Positions 26,064 through 34,540 are shown, numbered from the stretch's first letter. The stretch: 64,000 bases of DNA from an uncultured Granulosicoccaceae bacterium (GCA_938035945.1 CALHOU010000015.1:18245-82244); one strand, 5' to 3'. Numbers and translations: made by a program. Notes: a model not told the origin generated them from the letters alone.

Positions 26064-26675
26064 TTAGTTATCGCTAAACGCTAACCTCAATCCCAATATA
26101 CCAAACGTGCCGGCAAAGGTTCGTTTAATCCAAACCATAATAGTGGGCGATTCAATCACGTATTTACGTGCTTTCGATGCAAATGCGCCATATAAAACAA
26201 ACATCACGAAGGTCATTAGCATAAATACGATGGCCAAGTAGGCCATATATATGACTGAGCCTCCGTTTGTGGCTGGAATAAATTGCGGTAAGAAGGCAAG
26301 AAAAAACAGCGATAGTTTCGGATTTAACACGTTGAGCAAAGTACCGTTAACAGCTGTGCGCATATAGCTTTCTTCTGCGGTGTTCTCTTCTAAGCTCAAC
26401 AGGCCATCGCGCCTGAGCATGCTCCAGGCCATAAAAAGCAGATACGCTACACCTAGATATTTGATCACCAAAAAGGCGAGGGTGCTTGTATGAAAAATGG
26501 CGGCCAATCCGAGTATGCTAGCAACAGCTGCAGGAACAATTCCCAGGGTACAGCCAAAGGCCGCCGCTACGCTTGGACGAAATCCACGTCCTAGACCAAT
26601 CGCGATGGTATATAGAACACCGCTGCCTGGCAGCAATACAACTATGAATGATGTGAGGAGAAATTCAACTGACAT
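26064..26675 (-). CDS. LysE/RhtB-family amino-acid exporter
   Basis: Inner-membrane exporter of 203 residues with six predicted helices. The family signature is the N-terminal VVLLPGSGVLYTIAIGLGRGFRPSVAAAFGCTLG split over TM1-2, followed by YLLFMAWSMLRRD and LLNVLNPKLSLFFLAFLPQFI. Members export amino acids or homoserine lactones; the substrate here is unknown. It converges on the YHS gene with 22 bases between them. Confidence 0.88.
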   Translation of the reverse strand: MSVEFLLTSFIVVLLPGSGVLYTIAIGLGRGFRPSVAAAFGCTLGIVPAAVASILGLAAIFHTSTLAFLVIKYLGVAYLLFMAWSMLRRDGLLSLEENTAEESYMRTAVNGTLLNVLNPKLSLFFLAFLPQFIPATNGGSVIYMAYLAIVFMLMTFVMFVLYGAFASKARKYVIESPTIMVWIKRTFAGTFGILGLRLAFSDN

Positions 26676-26744
26676 GATGAACGTTTGTCAAAGTAGTGCT
26701 TTATCTTGTCAGCTGAGTTAGTACAAGTCAATATATATAGACTG

Positions 26745-27329
26745 TTAGAATGCGCTCTCGCTAAAGTCGATTCTTTCGTTATTCGGTTGGCCATTTTCTA
26801 TTACATCGACGGGTTGTTTGACTCTAAGATTAGCAGTCCACGTCTTGTTAAGTTCATTGAAAAACGCTTCATCACCGTTTTCCTCGGTTGACACAACAAG
26901 CATGAAACTGAACTCGTCATTCTCGTAAACTTGAATGGTTGAATCGTCCAGAAAATTCTCAGACTGTTCTATTTCAATGTTGGTTATTTCATTGTAGGCT
27001 GCTGAGTAGATGGCTCTTTCATTGGTACCGTCGTCAATTTCGTAAGACACTACGCGCTTGTTGGTAAATAGATTTCCGTAATTGACAAACGAAAACAGAT
27101 CTTCAGAGTAAAAGTATTTTATGGTTTCATTTTCGCCAACAATACCGGCATCAATCAATTTTTGTTTCGTGCCTTCGGAAAGCTGAGCACCAGTAACCGC
27201 TTTGCTGTCGGGAATAGACCCGAGGGTCATAAAGGTACCCATTGTGGAAAGGCCGCCGAATATCACAGCGAAAATTACCGCCATAATTATTCCAATTACT
27301 TTTAACATTCGTCGACCCCGTCGGTTCAC
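26745..27329 (-). CDS. Membrane-anchored protein of unknown function
   Basis: The 194-residue protein (or 187 from the ATG giving MLKVIGIIM) has one N-terminal helix (VIGIIMAVIFAVIFGGLSTMG). A soluble domain of mixed beta character follows: YFYSEDLFSFVNYGNLFTNKRVVSYEID, YSAAYNEITNIEIEQSENFLDDSTIQVYE and an acidic end. The pattern of short beta strands with basic KRVVSYE and a central ITNIEI resembles bacterial PH-like (bPH) domains; this is a weak resemblance. No neighbour clarifies its role. Confidence 0.6.
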   Translation of the reverse strand: MNRRGRRMLKVIGIIMAVIFAVIFGGLSTMGTFMTLGSIPDSKAVTGAQLSEGTKQKLIDAGIVGENETIKYFYSEDLFSFVNYGNLFTNKRVVSYEIDDGTNERAIYSAAYNEITNIEIEQSENFLDDSTIQVYENDEFSFMLVVSTEENGDEAFFNELNKTWTANLRVKQPVDVIENGQPNNERIDFSESAF

Positions 27330-27459
27330 ATGCGATGCGTAGTGTTCAATTGGCTTGGTATTTACAGCATAGTGCTAATCAGGTATCGGCGTTAATACCG
27401 ATTGAGATGAGCGGTGGTGACGTAATTGATAAACGCGAAGGGCGGAAAGTTGAACCAAG

Positions 27460-27493
27460 GCTCACAAGGGCCGTGTGTTACGGCCCTGTGAGC
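27460..27493 (-). terminator. Strong GC-rich stem-loop after the AHSA1-type gene
   Basis: GCTCACA-A-GGGCCGT (27460-27474) pairs with ACGGCCC-TGTGAGC (27480-27493): 14 bp with one bulged A and a 5-base loop. It lies 9 bases beyond the stop of the minus-strand AHSA1 gene. No long T-run follows in that direction, so it is a probable but non-canonical terminator. Confidence 0.6.
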
Positions 27494-27501
27494 AATTGGC
27501 G

Positions 27502-27930
27502 TTACGCAGCTAGATTTTCGCGCAATTTGACAAAGTGCTTGTCCCATCCAGCATCCAGAGCCATCAATAAGCCTAATGCGGCTTCGCCAGCCGCTTCGCC
27601 GATGCCTTCGTGCGTAACAGAAACGCGTGTACCACCAGCGGCCTCTTCGAGTGTCCAGTTAACGGTTGTCATGTTGTCACCCATTGGGCCACCAATGGTG
27701 AAGGTATAAGTTAACGATGATGGTTTGTTAGCGCTAAGCACATCACCCCAACAAATTTTTGATTCACTGTCAGATGCATCCTTTAGTAGTGCGAACGGTT
27801 TGCCCTCTTCAAGATTATTAGCGGCAGGGTGAAACCATTGTCCCAGCTTGTCTTTATCAGTTAGGTATTCCCAAATCGTTTCTCGAGATGCGGTCAGGAA
27901 AATGGATTTATTGATTGTAGTTGCGCTCAT
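27502..27930 (-). CDS. SRPBCC/AHSA1-family protein
   Basis: START-like fold protein of 142 residues, typical for the Aha1 C-terminal-like (activator of Hsp90 homologue) family. KSIFLTASRETIWEYLTDKDKLGQWFHPAAN at the N terminus and GGTRVSVTHEGIGE near the end are family landmarks. It is coupled by ATGA to the upstream ArsR gene; ArsR-AHSA1 pairs are common in bacteria. The ligand is unknown. Confidence 0.87.
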   Translation of the reverse strand: MSATTINKSIFLTASRETIWEYLTDKDKLGQWFHPAANNLEEGKPFALLKDASDSESKICWGDVLSANKPSSLTYTFTIGGPMGDNMTTVNWTLEEAAGGTRVSVTHEGIGEAAGEAALGLLMALDAGWDKHFVKLRENLAA

Positions 27931-28268
27931 TTTTTCTTCTCTCGGGTTTTAGGGTCGTTGCTTTCAATCGCTTTCTTTAGTGAATTAAGCGCCGTATCCC
28001 AATATTTATCAAAGTAATTGAACCATTCGGCCGTTGTTTTTAAGCCAGTTGGATTCAGACGGGTCACACGTTCTTTCCCTCTTGGAGTCACGGTAATTAA
28101 ATTACCCTCCTCAAGAATGGTTAGGTGTTTGCGCACAGCCGTGCGCGTTAACTCAAATTTATCTACCACCTCACTTATGGTGAGCTCATCCTCGCCCAGC
28201 TCCATAAGTATTTGCCGACGAGTGGGGTCGCTTAAAGCGCGAAATGAAGATTGAATTTGTTGATTCAT
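27927..28268 (-). CDS. ArsR-family winged-helix repressor
   Basis: The 113-residue regulator is almost entirely the HTH: FRALSDPTRRQILMELGEDELTISEVVDKF, then the recognition helix region LTRTAVRKHLTILEEGNLI. It has no cysteines, so no metal sensing of the classical type. It is the first gene of a two-gene operon with the AHSA1 protein. Two palindromes with consensus ACACC-GGTGT lie 42-82 bases upstream of its start, around a possible promoter, supporting autoregulation. Confidence 0.88.
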   Translation of the reverse strand: MNQQIQSSFRALSDPTRRQILMELGEDELTISEVVDKFELTRTAVRKHLTILEEGNLITVTPRGKERVTRLNPTGLKTTAEWFNYFDKYWDTALNSLKKAIESNDPKTREKKK

Positions 28269-28309
28269 TGGCTTGCTAATAGGTTGTTGCTAATCATTTG
28301 AACTCTCAT

Positions 28310-28350
28310 AACACCAAATGGTGTTTTATAATATGACACTAAAAGGTGTC
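28310..28350. promoter_or_regulatory. Twin palindromic operators upstream of the ArsR-AHSA1 operon
   Basis: AACACCAAATGGTGTT (28310-28325) and GACACTAAAAGGTGTC (28335-28350) share the same inverted half-site ACACC/GGTGT, with centres 25 bp apart. The AT-rich DNA between them contains TATAAT on the plus strand (28327-28332) and TATTAT-like on the minus strand. Binding by the adjacent ArsR protein is inferred. Confidence 0.65.
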
Positions 28351-28814
28351 GTGTCAAGTGTCGTACACGAAATTGGTCGAATTGGACTTGGCTGTGTGTT
28401 GATTCACGGTATTAAACGGCGGTTCGTCGCAAACCGCACGCACCTACCAGCCCATTGACATTTTTGTTTGATTGTCGAAAGGATTCGGCTAACCGATACA
28501 AAAACAGAAGGGAGCAAATCAAACTACGAGTAATTGTGACTACGGAGTTGCCTGACAGCAAACGCTGTGTCGGCTCTTGGCGAACGGGTGCTAAGATGAC
28601 GCTTAAATTTAAACTGTGCGACGCTACACTCTCAGTGAGCCGCTTGCCTCGCAAAAAGGCATTAATCAAGTGCGAATTCATGAAGATACTGTGATGGTGG
28701 CAGGTACGGAAAAACAGATTCGCATTTTTCCTTTGTTGGCTGACGAAGTTATCTAGGACAGTGGTCTACATCAATGCAACCTACTGAACGTAAGTTTGTA
28801 TTTACATGTTTTTG
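28351..28814. other. Intergenic region with no convincing gene
   Basis: Two overlapping ORFs of 79 and 89 codons lie here on opposite strands, with no Shine-Dalgarno and no family-like composition. I consider both spurious. No hairpin with a T-run or strong promoter pair was found. Confidence 0.4.
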
Positions 28815-29729
28815 TTAACTTACTCGAAGCTTTGAGAGTAAACGGCCATCAGTAATGGCTAAGCCAAATGCAATAATCACAAAACCTATTAGTGCTGGTA
28901 AACCCAACCGTTCGCCAAGAAATACACCACTAAGCAATATGGCCACTGGAGGTATAAGTAGGGTGACCAGCATTAAGTTCGCGGAACCAGCGCGAGCGAG
29001 TATTCTGAAGTACAGCAGGTAGGCCAATGCGGTTGATAGAACGGCCAATGCGATAAGCATGGCCCAAACGGTTGTGGATAAGTCAAATGAGGGTGGTCCT
29101 TCAACAATGAAAGCAGTTGGAATCATTAGCACTGCGCTACCGACTAACATACCAAACGCATTCATAACGGGTGGATAGCCAGACAAATACCGTTTACCCC
29201 AAACGCCTGCGAATGCGTATGACAAAGCGGCACCGAGTACAGCGAGTTGACCAAGATTCTGTACGCTAAAATTTGTAAGTGCGTCTAAGCCCATTATTAC
29301 TGCCACACCGAAAACGCCAAATAGGGCACCAACTATTTTGCGCTTTGTCAAAGGTTCATCGGCTAACAGTAAGCCGGCCACAACCGCACCAAACACAGCC
29401 GTTGTCCCATTTAATATGGACGCAAGGCCGCTGCTAATGCTGGTTTGCCCCCAGAATATTAATGAGAAAGGTATAGCGTTGTTTAGCGCGCCCATAACTA
29501 GATAGCAAAGCCAGGCATTCAGGGACTTTGGAATACTCAGTTTCTGCCAAAGTACGATGAGAAAAAGTACTGGAACAGCCCAGACAATACGATGCATTGC
29601 AATCGTCAGAGGCGGTACTTCTTCTAACGCGACTTCAGCAAAGAAGAAAGAGCCACCCCATACCGTTGCTAATGCAAGCAAGAGTAATCCAGATGTAAGA
29701 TCGATGCTGAGGTTGTTTTTTTGCGACAA
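28815..29729 (-). CDS. EamA/DMT-family transporter
   Basis: Inner-membrane drug/metabolite transporter of 304 residues with ten predicted helices in two EamA repeats. The N-terminal LLLALATVWGGSFFFAEVAL and the second repeat starting near LAVLGAALSYAFAGVWGKRYL are typical. Substrate is unknown. A long untranslated gap separates it from the ArsR operon, and it is transcribed alone. Confidence 0.88.
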   Translation of the reverse strand: MSQKNNLSIDLTSGLLLLALATVWGGSFFFAEVALEEVPPLTIAMHRIVWAVPVLFLIVLWQKLSIPKSLNAWLCYLVMGALNNAIPFSLIFWGQTSISSGLASILNGTTAVFGAVVAGLLLADEPLTKRKIVGALFGVFGVAVIMGLDALTNFSVQNLGQLAVLGAALSYAFAGVWGKRYLSGYPPVMNAFGMLVGSAVLMIPTAFIVEGPPSFDLSTTVWAMLIALAVLSTALAYLLYFRILARAGSANLMLVTLLIPPVAILLSGVFLGERLGLPALIGFVIIAFGLAITDGRLLSKLRVS

Positions 29730-29852
29730 GGGATTAGGCCCAAATAGTATGGCGCATAGTTTATGGTGATTTCGTTAGAATTGCGAACGGTGTTCTTCAA
29801 ATGTGCCGTTAAATTTACGGTAAATCCGCAATATATTTTTAATAACGGATGC

Positions 29853-30257
29853 TCATTTCAATAACTTGGCTGTCACTTTAGGGTTCGAAACGAACTTCGT
29901 ATTCTCAATTCTCGTGGCAATCTCTGTTTCGATTTCAGCTAAGGTCAGGCCAGATACTTTAAATTCTTTTATAAGGGGAAACATGAGATTTCCGTCGGGC
30001 AGCACCAGCAATTCTTGATCTAAGTCAGGTCGATCTTCGACCGTAATATGGAGCCGATCTCCGGTTCTTATCTTGTAGGTCTCATCACGGGTTGGTTTCT
30101 GCACCGTGCTGATTGGTATTTGCACTGATCGCATATCCAGGCCCATAGGTTCGTCAAATGTGTCATCTGAATGTGCGCCATTAACCACCAGTGCACTGAT
30201 TAAACCAATAGAGATAAACGTAAGTGCCCTAAGCGATTTTAAAAAAATACATTTCAT
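29853..30257 (-). CDS. Short Wza-like polysaccharide export domain protein
   Basis: The 134-residue protein has a signal peptide (FISIGLISALVVNGAHS) followed by a single Poly_export domain: YKIRTGDRLHITVEDRPDLDQELLVLPDGN and FPLIKEFKVSGLTLAEIETEI. Full Wza proteins are about 350-380 residues with SLBB domains and an outer-membrane helix, all missing here, and no lipobox Cys is present. No capsule or EPS genes lie nearby. It may be a periplasmic orphan or a decayed remnant. Confidence 0.75.
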   Translation of the reverse strand: MKCIFLKSLRALTFISIGLISALVVNGAHSDDTFDEPMGLDMRSVQIPISTVQKPTRDETYKIRTGDRLHITVEDRPDLDQELLVLPDGNLMFPLIKEFKVSGLTLAEIETEIATRIENTKFVSNPKVTAKLLK

Positions 30258-30408
30258 GTGACTTAAATCGAGTTGTAGATAATCATTTTATTACTTTCAG
30301 TTCGCAAGATAACTGTAGCAATGATACATTCGAAAGTGGTTCATTCTCTGTTACAAAGAGATCAATTATTCACTGGGGTCGGTGTTTCGAGGTTCCGGGA
30401 TAAATGAC

Positions 30409-30912
30409 ATGAGTGGCACATACACATTTAAATTGGTTGTAGAAGAAGATTTACCCTTGCTGTCTGGTTGGTTGGATGACCCCCGGGTAAAACAGTGGTA
30501 TACCGATGATGACTACATTGAGGACTTAGAAGATTCGCTTGAGGACGATCGTATCCGAATGCAAATAGTCAGCTATAAAGATGAACCTATTGCATTCGTA
30601 CAAGACTACGATCTTCATGCATGGAATGATCATCACCTGGCGTATTTGCCGCCAGGGTCTCGTGGTATAGATACTTTCATCGGGCGCAGTGAGCTAATGG
30701 GGCAGGGTCATGGCGTACGTTACTTAATGCAATTGTGTTCGATAATGTTCGATGATGGCATTCCCGCACTTGGGATTGACCCGGCGTGTAAAAATACTTC
30801 CGCAATCAAAGCGTATGAAAAGGTAGGCTTCGTTCAAGATGGCGAAATTGAAAATGAATGGGGTCGGTTATTAACGCTCTCACTCACGCGGGCTGCGTGG
30901 AAATTGCTTTAG
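30409..30912 (+). CDS. GNAT acetyltransferase, AAC(6')/Acetyltransf_8-like
   Basis: The 167-residue protein from ATG 30409 (MSGTYTFKLV) is preferred over the ATG at 30382. LPLLSGWLDDPRVKQWY, PPGSRGIDTFIGRSELMGQGHGVRYL (acetyl-CoA loop) and CKNTSAIKAYEKVGFVQDGE match the branch that includes aminoglycoside 6'-N-acetyltransferases and siderophore acyltransferases. Whether it acts on aminoglycosides cannot be told. Its 3' end overlaps the convergent GFA-family gene by 33 bases. Confidence 0.8.
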   Translation: MSGTYTFKLVVEEDLPLLSGWLDDPRVKQWYTDDDYIEDLEDSLEDDRIRMQIVSYKDEPIAFVQDYDLHAWNDHHLAYLPPGSRGIDTFIGRSELMGQGHGVRYLMQLCSIMFDDGIPALGIDPACKNTSAIKAYEKVGFVQDGEIENEWGRLLTLSLTRAAWKLL

Positions 30913-31293
30913 CCCAATTTCCAGTTGGCTCCAGCTCACTTTGGAATCGCACCAAATTTCTGCTGTAACTTCCACCCAATCCGTGTTATCCAAGGAACCC
31001 GCTTTTAAAAAAACAACATCAGGAGCTGCTTCTACCTGTGAATATAGGGGTGAGCCGCATGCATTACAAAAAAAGCGATGAATGGGTTTACCACTTGAAC
31101 CAATGTCGTCAAAGCTGCGCAGTGAATCTCCTGAAATAGTTAAAGAGTCGCTGGAAATTCCAATGATGATTGAGAATGCTGTTCCGGATTGTTTTCGACA
31201 ATCAGTGCAATGGCACGCCACCGTTGTTAATGGTTTTGACGATGATGTATAGCGCACTTTTCCACACAGGCAGCCGCCTTCTAAATCGTTCAT
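30880..31293 (-). CDS. GFA (CENP-V/glutathione-dependent formaldehyde-activating) family protein
   Basis: Zinc-binding protein of 137 residues. The Cys pattern is complete: GGCLCGKVRY (CxC), VACHCTDCRKQSG (CxCxxC) and FFCNACGSPLYS (CxxC). Members share the fold of Gfa but rarely its original activity, so the substrate is open. It overlaps the convergent GNAT gene by 33 bases. Confidence 0.88.
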   Translation of the reverse strand: MNDLEGGCLCGKVRYTSSSKPLTTVACHCTDCRKQSGTAFSIIIGISSDSLTISGDSLRSFDDIGSSGKPIHRFFCNACGSPLYSQVEAAPDVVFLKAGSLDNTDWVEVTAEIWCDSKVSWSQLEIGLKQFPRSPRE

Positions 31294-31378
31294 TTCTTGT
31301 CTTCCAAATCTGTAACTAGCGTAGGTAGAATTGTTGAATGTTAGTTCAACTTCGGATAAAGCGTTCGTGCCAGATTTG

Positions 31379-31888
31379 CTATCGCTCGAGCACGCGGTTT
31401 ATGAATTCTGATTTTAACTCGCTGTAGATTGCACGCCCCTCTGGGTGTTCTTTAACGATCCTGGACTTAAGATTGCCATAGCTATCGGCAAGCGCGGCGT
31501 CGGCACGTAAGGCATCACGAAATTTTAAGTACTTGTGCCAATGTGGTCCATTGAATTCAACAGCATGAATTAAAAATTTCCTGTAACCACGGTCGCGACC
31601 GAAAATACGATCATCAGGGATGCCAATGTCACCAGGGTAATCGTAGCCAAGGGACTCCATGGCGGGAATCATTAAGTCAGAATGATTAAGCGAGGCAACA
31701 CCAAGCGCCATATCGATGATGGGTTTTGCCGACATATTTGGAATGGATGTGCTGCCAATATGTTCTAACGCGAGAATATAGTCGGCACATAATTCCTGTA
31801 TCTTTTGTGACTCAGCAATGAATTCACCCGGCCAGCCGGCCGAGTAGGGGACTAAACGATTTATGCCATGTTCGAGACCGAGTGTCAT
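31379..31888 (-). CDS. GrpB/UPF0157 family protein
   Basis: Nucleotidyltransferase-like protein of 169 residues from ATG 31888; an upstream ATG at 31915 would add 9 residues. VPYSAGWPGEFIAESQKI, HIGSTSIPNMSAKPIIDMALGV and a late HWHKYLKFRDALR are the GrpB landmarks. Function is unknown. It is divergent from the PanE-like gene with about 130 bases between the chosen starts. Confidence 0.85.
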   Translation of the reverse strand: MTLGLEHGINRLVPYSAGWPGEFIAESQKIQELCADYILALEHIGSTSIPNMSAKPIIDMALGVASLNHSDLMIPAMESLGYDYPGDIGIPDDRIFGRDRGYRKFLIHAVEFNGPHWHKYLKFRDALRADAALADSYGNLKSRIVKEHPEGRAIYSELKSEFINRVLER

Positions 31889-32018
31889 TGGACAGGTATA
31901 GTACCTAAGAGGCACAGCTGCAATAGGCGTGCAGCCCGGTAGAGCGGGTTATTCTGGGCCGCGGTATACTTTAACCAACAGCGTTGTTTGGTTATTAGAA
32001 GTAGGTAAAGTGATAGAC

Positions 32019-32942
32019 ATGATTGAGCGCGTAGCAATATTAGGAGCCGGCGCACTAGGTGCGGTATATGCAAATATCTTTCATACCGCTGGTATAGAGA
32101 CCAGAATCGTGGCACGTGGAGAGCGCTATGATAGGTTGCTACGCGATGGCGTCTATATTAATGATGTTCAATATCGCGTTCCCATTCTCAATGCTGATGA
32201 AACTAACAATGATTTCAAGGCAGATTTAGTGATTGTGGCTACCAAATACCATCACCTTGAATCCGCCTTACCTGATCTTGCCAAGTGTATTCATGCAAAC
32301 ACAATTTTCGTTTCTCTACTCAATGGATTAACCAGTGAAGATATCATTGCTAGTTTGTATGGTGGCGAAAACGTGTTGCGCGCTATAGCAATGAATCTGG
32401 ATGCACGCAGAGAAGGGAATAGAATCTATCATTCGCGGCCTCCACTATTGGTGTTCGGTGAAGTCAATAACAAGGAATTGAGTAAAAACGTAAGGGCTGT
32501 TCAGCAAATTTTGGACAAGGTAGGTATCAGCCACGAAACACCCGAAGATATGCAACGCACTGTTTGGTGGAAATTCATGGTGAATGTTGGCATGAACCAA
32601 TCATCGGCAGTAACCGGTGCAACCTATGGTTGGTATAAAACACAAGCCGATCTACGATGGTTAAAAGAGTCGCTCATGCGAGAGGTCATCGCAGTGGCAA
32701 AAGCGGAAGGTGTTGACTTGAGGGATGAAGACGCAATCAGTTTCTATAAAACCCTGGATATTATTGCCGAAGACGGAAAAACATCGATGTTGCAAGATAT
32801 AGAAGCTGCTCGTAAAACTGAGCTTGATATGTTTGCGCCAGTGGTCATTGAGCTTGGAGAAAAACACGGTATACCGACGCCGGTTAATAAGACTATTTTT
32901 AGTGTTATTCGCACGTTGGAAGTGCAATTTAACAACGGGTAG
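32019..32942 (+). CDS. panE: 2-dehydropantoate 2-reductase (ketopantoate reductase) family
   Basis: NADPH-dependent reductase of 307 residues, chosen from ATG 32019 because MIERVAILGAGALGAVYANIF is the natural start; the open frame runs back to 31929. The GAGALG nucleotide motif, ATKYHHLESALPDL, LLNGLTSEDII and the catalytic Lys in WWKFMVNVGMNQSSAV are present. Family members include PanE of pantothenate synthesis and paralogues with other substrates, so the symbol is tentative. It overlaps the convergent hydrolase gene by 14 bases. Confidence 0.8.
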   Translation: MIERVAILGAGALGAVYANIFHTAGIETRIVARGERYDRLLRDGVYINDVQYRVPILNADETNNDFKADLVIVATKYHHLESALPDLAKCIHANTIFVSLLNGLTSEDIIASLYGGENVLRAIAMNLDARREGNRIYHSRPPLLVFGEVNNKELSKNVRAVQQILDKVGISHETPEDMQRTVWWKFMVNVGMNQSSAVTGATYGWYKTQADLRWLKESLMREVIAVAKAEGVDLRDEDAISFYKTLDIIAEDGKTSMLQDIEAARKTELDMFAPVVIELGEKHGIPTPVNKTIFSVIRTLEVQFNNG

Positions 32943-33753
32943 GTAAAATTTCCAATAGACGATCCAACACAAGATCCGAGGCTTCAAGCTGTGGCAAGTG
33001 CCCAATTCCTTCTAGTGTTTCGAAAACGGCCTTGGGCATCAAGTCATGTAGCTCGCATCCACGCTCTAGTGGAATCCAAGGGTCGGCTGCACCCCAAATG
33101 ATGTTTGTGGGACAACGGATGCATCCAAATTGTGGTTCAACTTCGGCGGTGAATCGTTCGTCTGCCTGCGCAAATTGTCGATAAAAACTTGCCTGTCCGT
33201 CTTCGCTTAACCAAGGTTCAACCAGTCGCTGAAGGTCGAGCGCATCTATTCCTGCGACAATCGCGCCTTCAACATAAGATGTGACAACGGCTCTGTGAAT
33301 GTGTGGTGGTAAACCAAGAAATGCCTCAACATGGCTGCCTACATGGTCAAAGAATGTCGATCCCCATGGGCGCATGGCGACAACATTCATCAGTACATAA
33401 TGACTGAATTCGCAATTGTGTAACAGGTGTGCGCGTAGCGTGGTAGCACCACCAAAATCATGCGCGATGACGATAGGGTGGTCAAGTTTCCAGTGTTCTA
33501 TCATTTCTGAAAACACTTGACCTTGGATATCAAGCGATGTCCTTTGTTCTGCCCGTTTGTCAGACTGCCCGTAACCAGGCATGTCGTACCAATGAACCCG
33601 GTAGTTGTTGGCCAAGCCAGGGATTACTCGGTGCCACGAGTACGAAGACCATGGCCATCCGTGGGCGAGTACCAGTGGAGGGCCATTGCCCGCGCTACCT
33701 GCGGCTACATTGCCTGCACTGGTATAAACAGTCTCATTTAAAATCCAACTCAT
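32929..33753 (-). CDS. Alpha/beta hydrolase, haloacetate/haloalkane dehalogenase-like
   Basis: The 274-residue protein has the oxyanion segment VLAHGWPWSSYSWHRVIPGL and YDMPGYGQSDKR. Its nucleophile is Asp (VIAHDFGGATTLRAH), characteristic of dehalogenases and epoxide hydrolases rather than Ser esterases. WGAADPWIP supplies the acid and GIGHLPQLE the catalytic His. The substrate cannot be assigned. It has no signal peptide. Confidence 0.82.
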   Translation of the reverse strand: MSWILNETVYTSAGNVAAGSAGNGPPLVLAHGWPWSSYSWHRVIPGLANNYRVHWYDMPGYGQSDKRAEQRTSLDIQGQVFSEMIEHWKLDHPIVIAHDFGGATTLRAHLLHNCEFSHYVLMNVVAMRPWGSTFFDHVGSHVEAFLGLPPHIHRAVVTSYVEGAIVAGIDALDLQRLVEPWLSEDGQASFYRQFAQADERFTAEVEPQFGCIRCPTNIIWGAADPWIPLERGCELHDLMPKAVFETLEGIGHLPQLEASDLVLDRLLEILPTRC

Positions 33754-33827
33754 TGTTAACTCACCGGTTCATTCGCTAAAGACCTTAACAAATTCTCACT
33801 ACCACATCGCAACTAACAACTTTAAGC

Positions 33828-33858
33828 TTGACTTAAACCATGGTTTAAGTCGTAAGCT
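33828..33858 (+). promoter_or_regulatory. MerR-type promoter with overlong spacer and palindromic operator
   Basis: The -35 TTGACT (33828-33833) and -10 TAAGCT (33853-33858) are 19 bp apart, two more than optimal. A perfect 20-bp palindrome (33831-33850, ACTTAAACCATGGTTTAAGT) fills the spacer. This is the architecture activated by MerR-type DNA distortion, and the mer operon promoter uses TTGACT with a 19-bp spacer and TAAGGT. It drives the small membrane protein and MerR gene that follow. Confidence 0.8.
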
Positions 33859-33881
33859 ATGTGCACATTAGGGAGAAACGA

Positions 33882-34145
33882 ATGAGTGATCAAACAAACG
33901 AAGGTGTATTAGGCAGTTTAATGAAGAACAAGAAGAAAGGAGTGTTTGTCCTGTTTTTATGTATTCTCGCCTGCAAGTTACCGCTGTTGATCGCTTTGGT
34001 GGGCTTCGGCGGTTTAAGTACGGTTGGTTTGCTGGGAAGTTTACCTCCAGCACTCACACAGTTGAGTTTGATTGTGGGCATTGTGGGATTGCTGCTGGTA
34101 CTGGCTTATATTATTTATCTTGTGATTGAGCGAAAAAAATCATGA
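33882..34145 (+). CDS. Small MerT/MerF-like two-helix membrane protein
   Basis: The 87-residue protein starts at ATG 33882 with Shine-Dalgarno GGGAG; an upstream in-frame ATG at 33861 lies at the predicted transcript start. TM1 (~21-43) contains Cys27 and Cys31 next to a Pro (CILACKLPLLIALVGFGG), recalling the Cys-Cys-Pro element of mercuric ion transporters MerT/MerF. TM2 is ~61-82. The ends are charged (KNKKKG, ERKKS). A metal-ion uptake or binding role fits the MerR gene it overlaps by ATGA, but the vicinal CC is changed to CxxxC. Confidence 0.65.
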   Translation: MSDQTNEGVLGSLMKNKKKGVFVLFLCILACKLPLLIALVGFGGLSTVGLLGSLPPALTQLSLIVGIVGLLLVLAYIIYLVIERKKS

Positions 34146-34516
34146 GAATTGGTGATGTTTCAAAGCAGTTAGACATGCCATCGTCAACCATTCGATACTA
34201 TGAAAAACGCGGGTTACTGCCGTCGCTGGCAAGAGTGTCTGGTAGGCGTGAGTTTGATGCCAGTGCGTTGGCATGCCTACGCTTCATTCAGTTATGCCAA
34301 AAGGCTGGGTTTTCCATCAATGAAATCAGTGAACTGTTGGTGCAATTCGCAGAAGATGCATCTATGGAGGGTGTGTGTAAACCTACGGTAATATCAAAGC
34401 GCGAAGCGGTGCGAAAACAGATAGATGAACTTAAAAAAATTGACGCCGTTCTTGGTGAAATGATGAAGTGTCGTTGCACAACCATGCAACAATGCGTAGA
34501 GCACGCCTTAGATTGA
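34142..34516 (+). CDS. MerR-family metal-responsive regulator
   Basis: The 124-residue activator has an N-terminal HTH (MRIGDVSKQLDMPSSTIRYYEKRGLLP) and a dimerisation helix (~80-107). The metal-loop cysteines are Cys79, Cys110, Cys112 and Cys118 (GVCKP; MKCRCTTMQQC). The C79 and C-terminal C pair arrangement is that of the Hg/Zn/Cd/Pb branch. It is the last gene of its own target operon (ATGA overlap with the membrane protein) instead of being divergent as in classical mer operons. No merA or merP is present. Confidence 0.85.
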   Translation: MRIGDVSKQLDMPSSTIRYYEKRGLLPSLARVSGRREFDASALACLRFIQLCQKAGFSINEISELLVQFAEDASMEGVCKPTVISKREAVRKQIDELKKIDAVLGEMMKCRCTTMQQCVEHALD

Positions 34517-34540
34517 ATCATGAACACCGAGAGTGACTAC

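Noticed and set aside
28412..28694. Overlapping 79- and 89-codon ORFs on opposite strands in the gap before the EamA transporter
   Set aside because: No Shine-Dalgarno, no family resemblance, and the two frames exclude each other.
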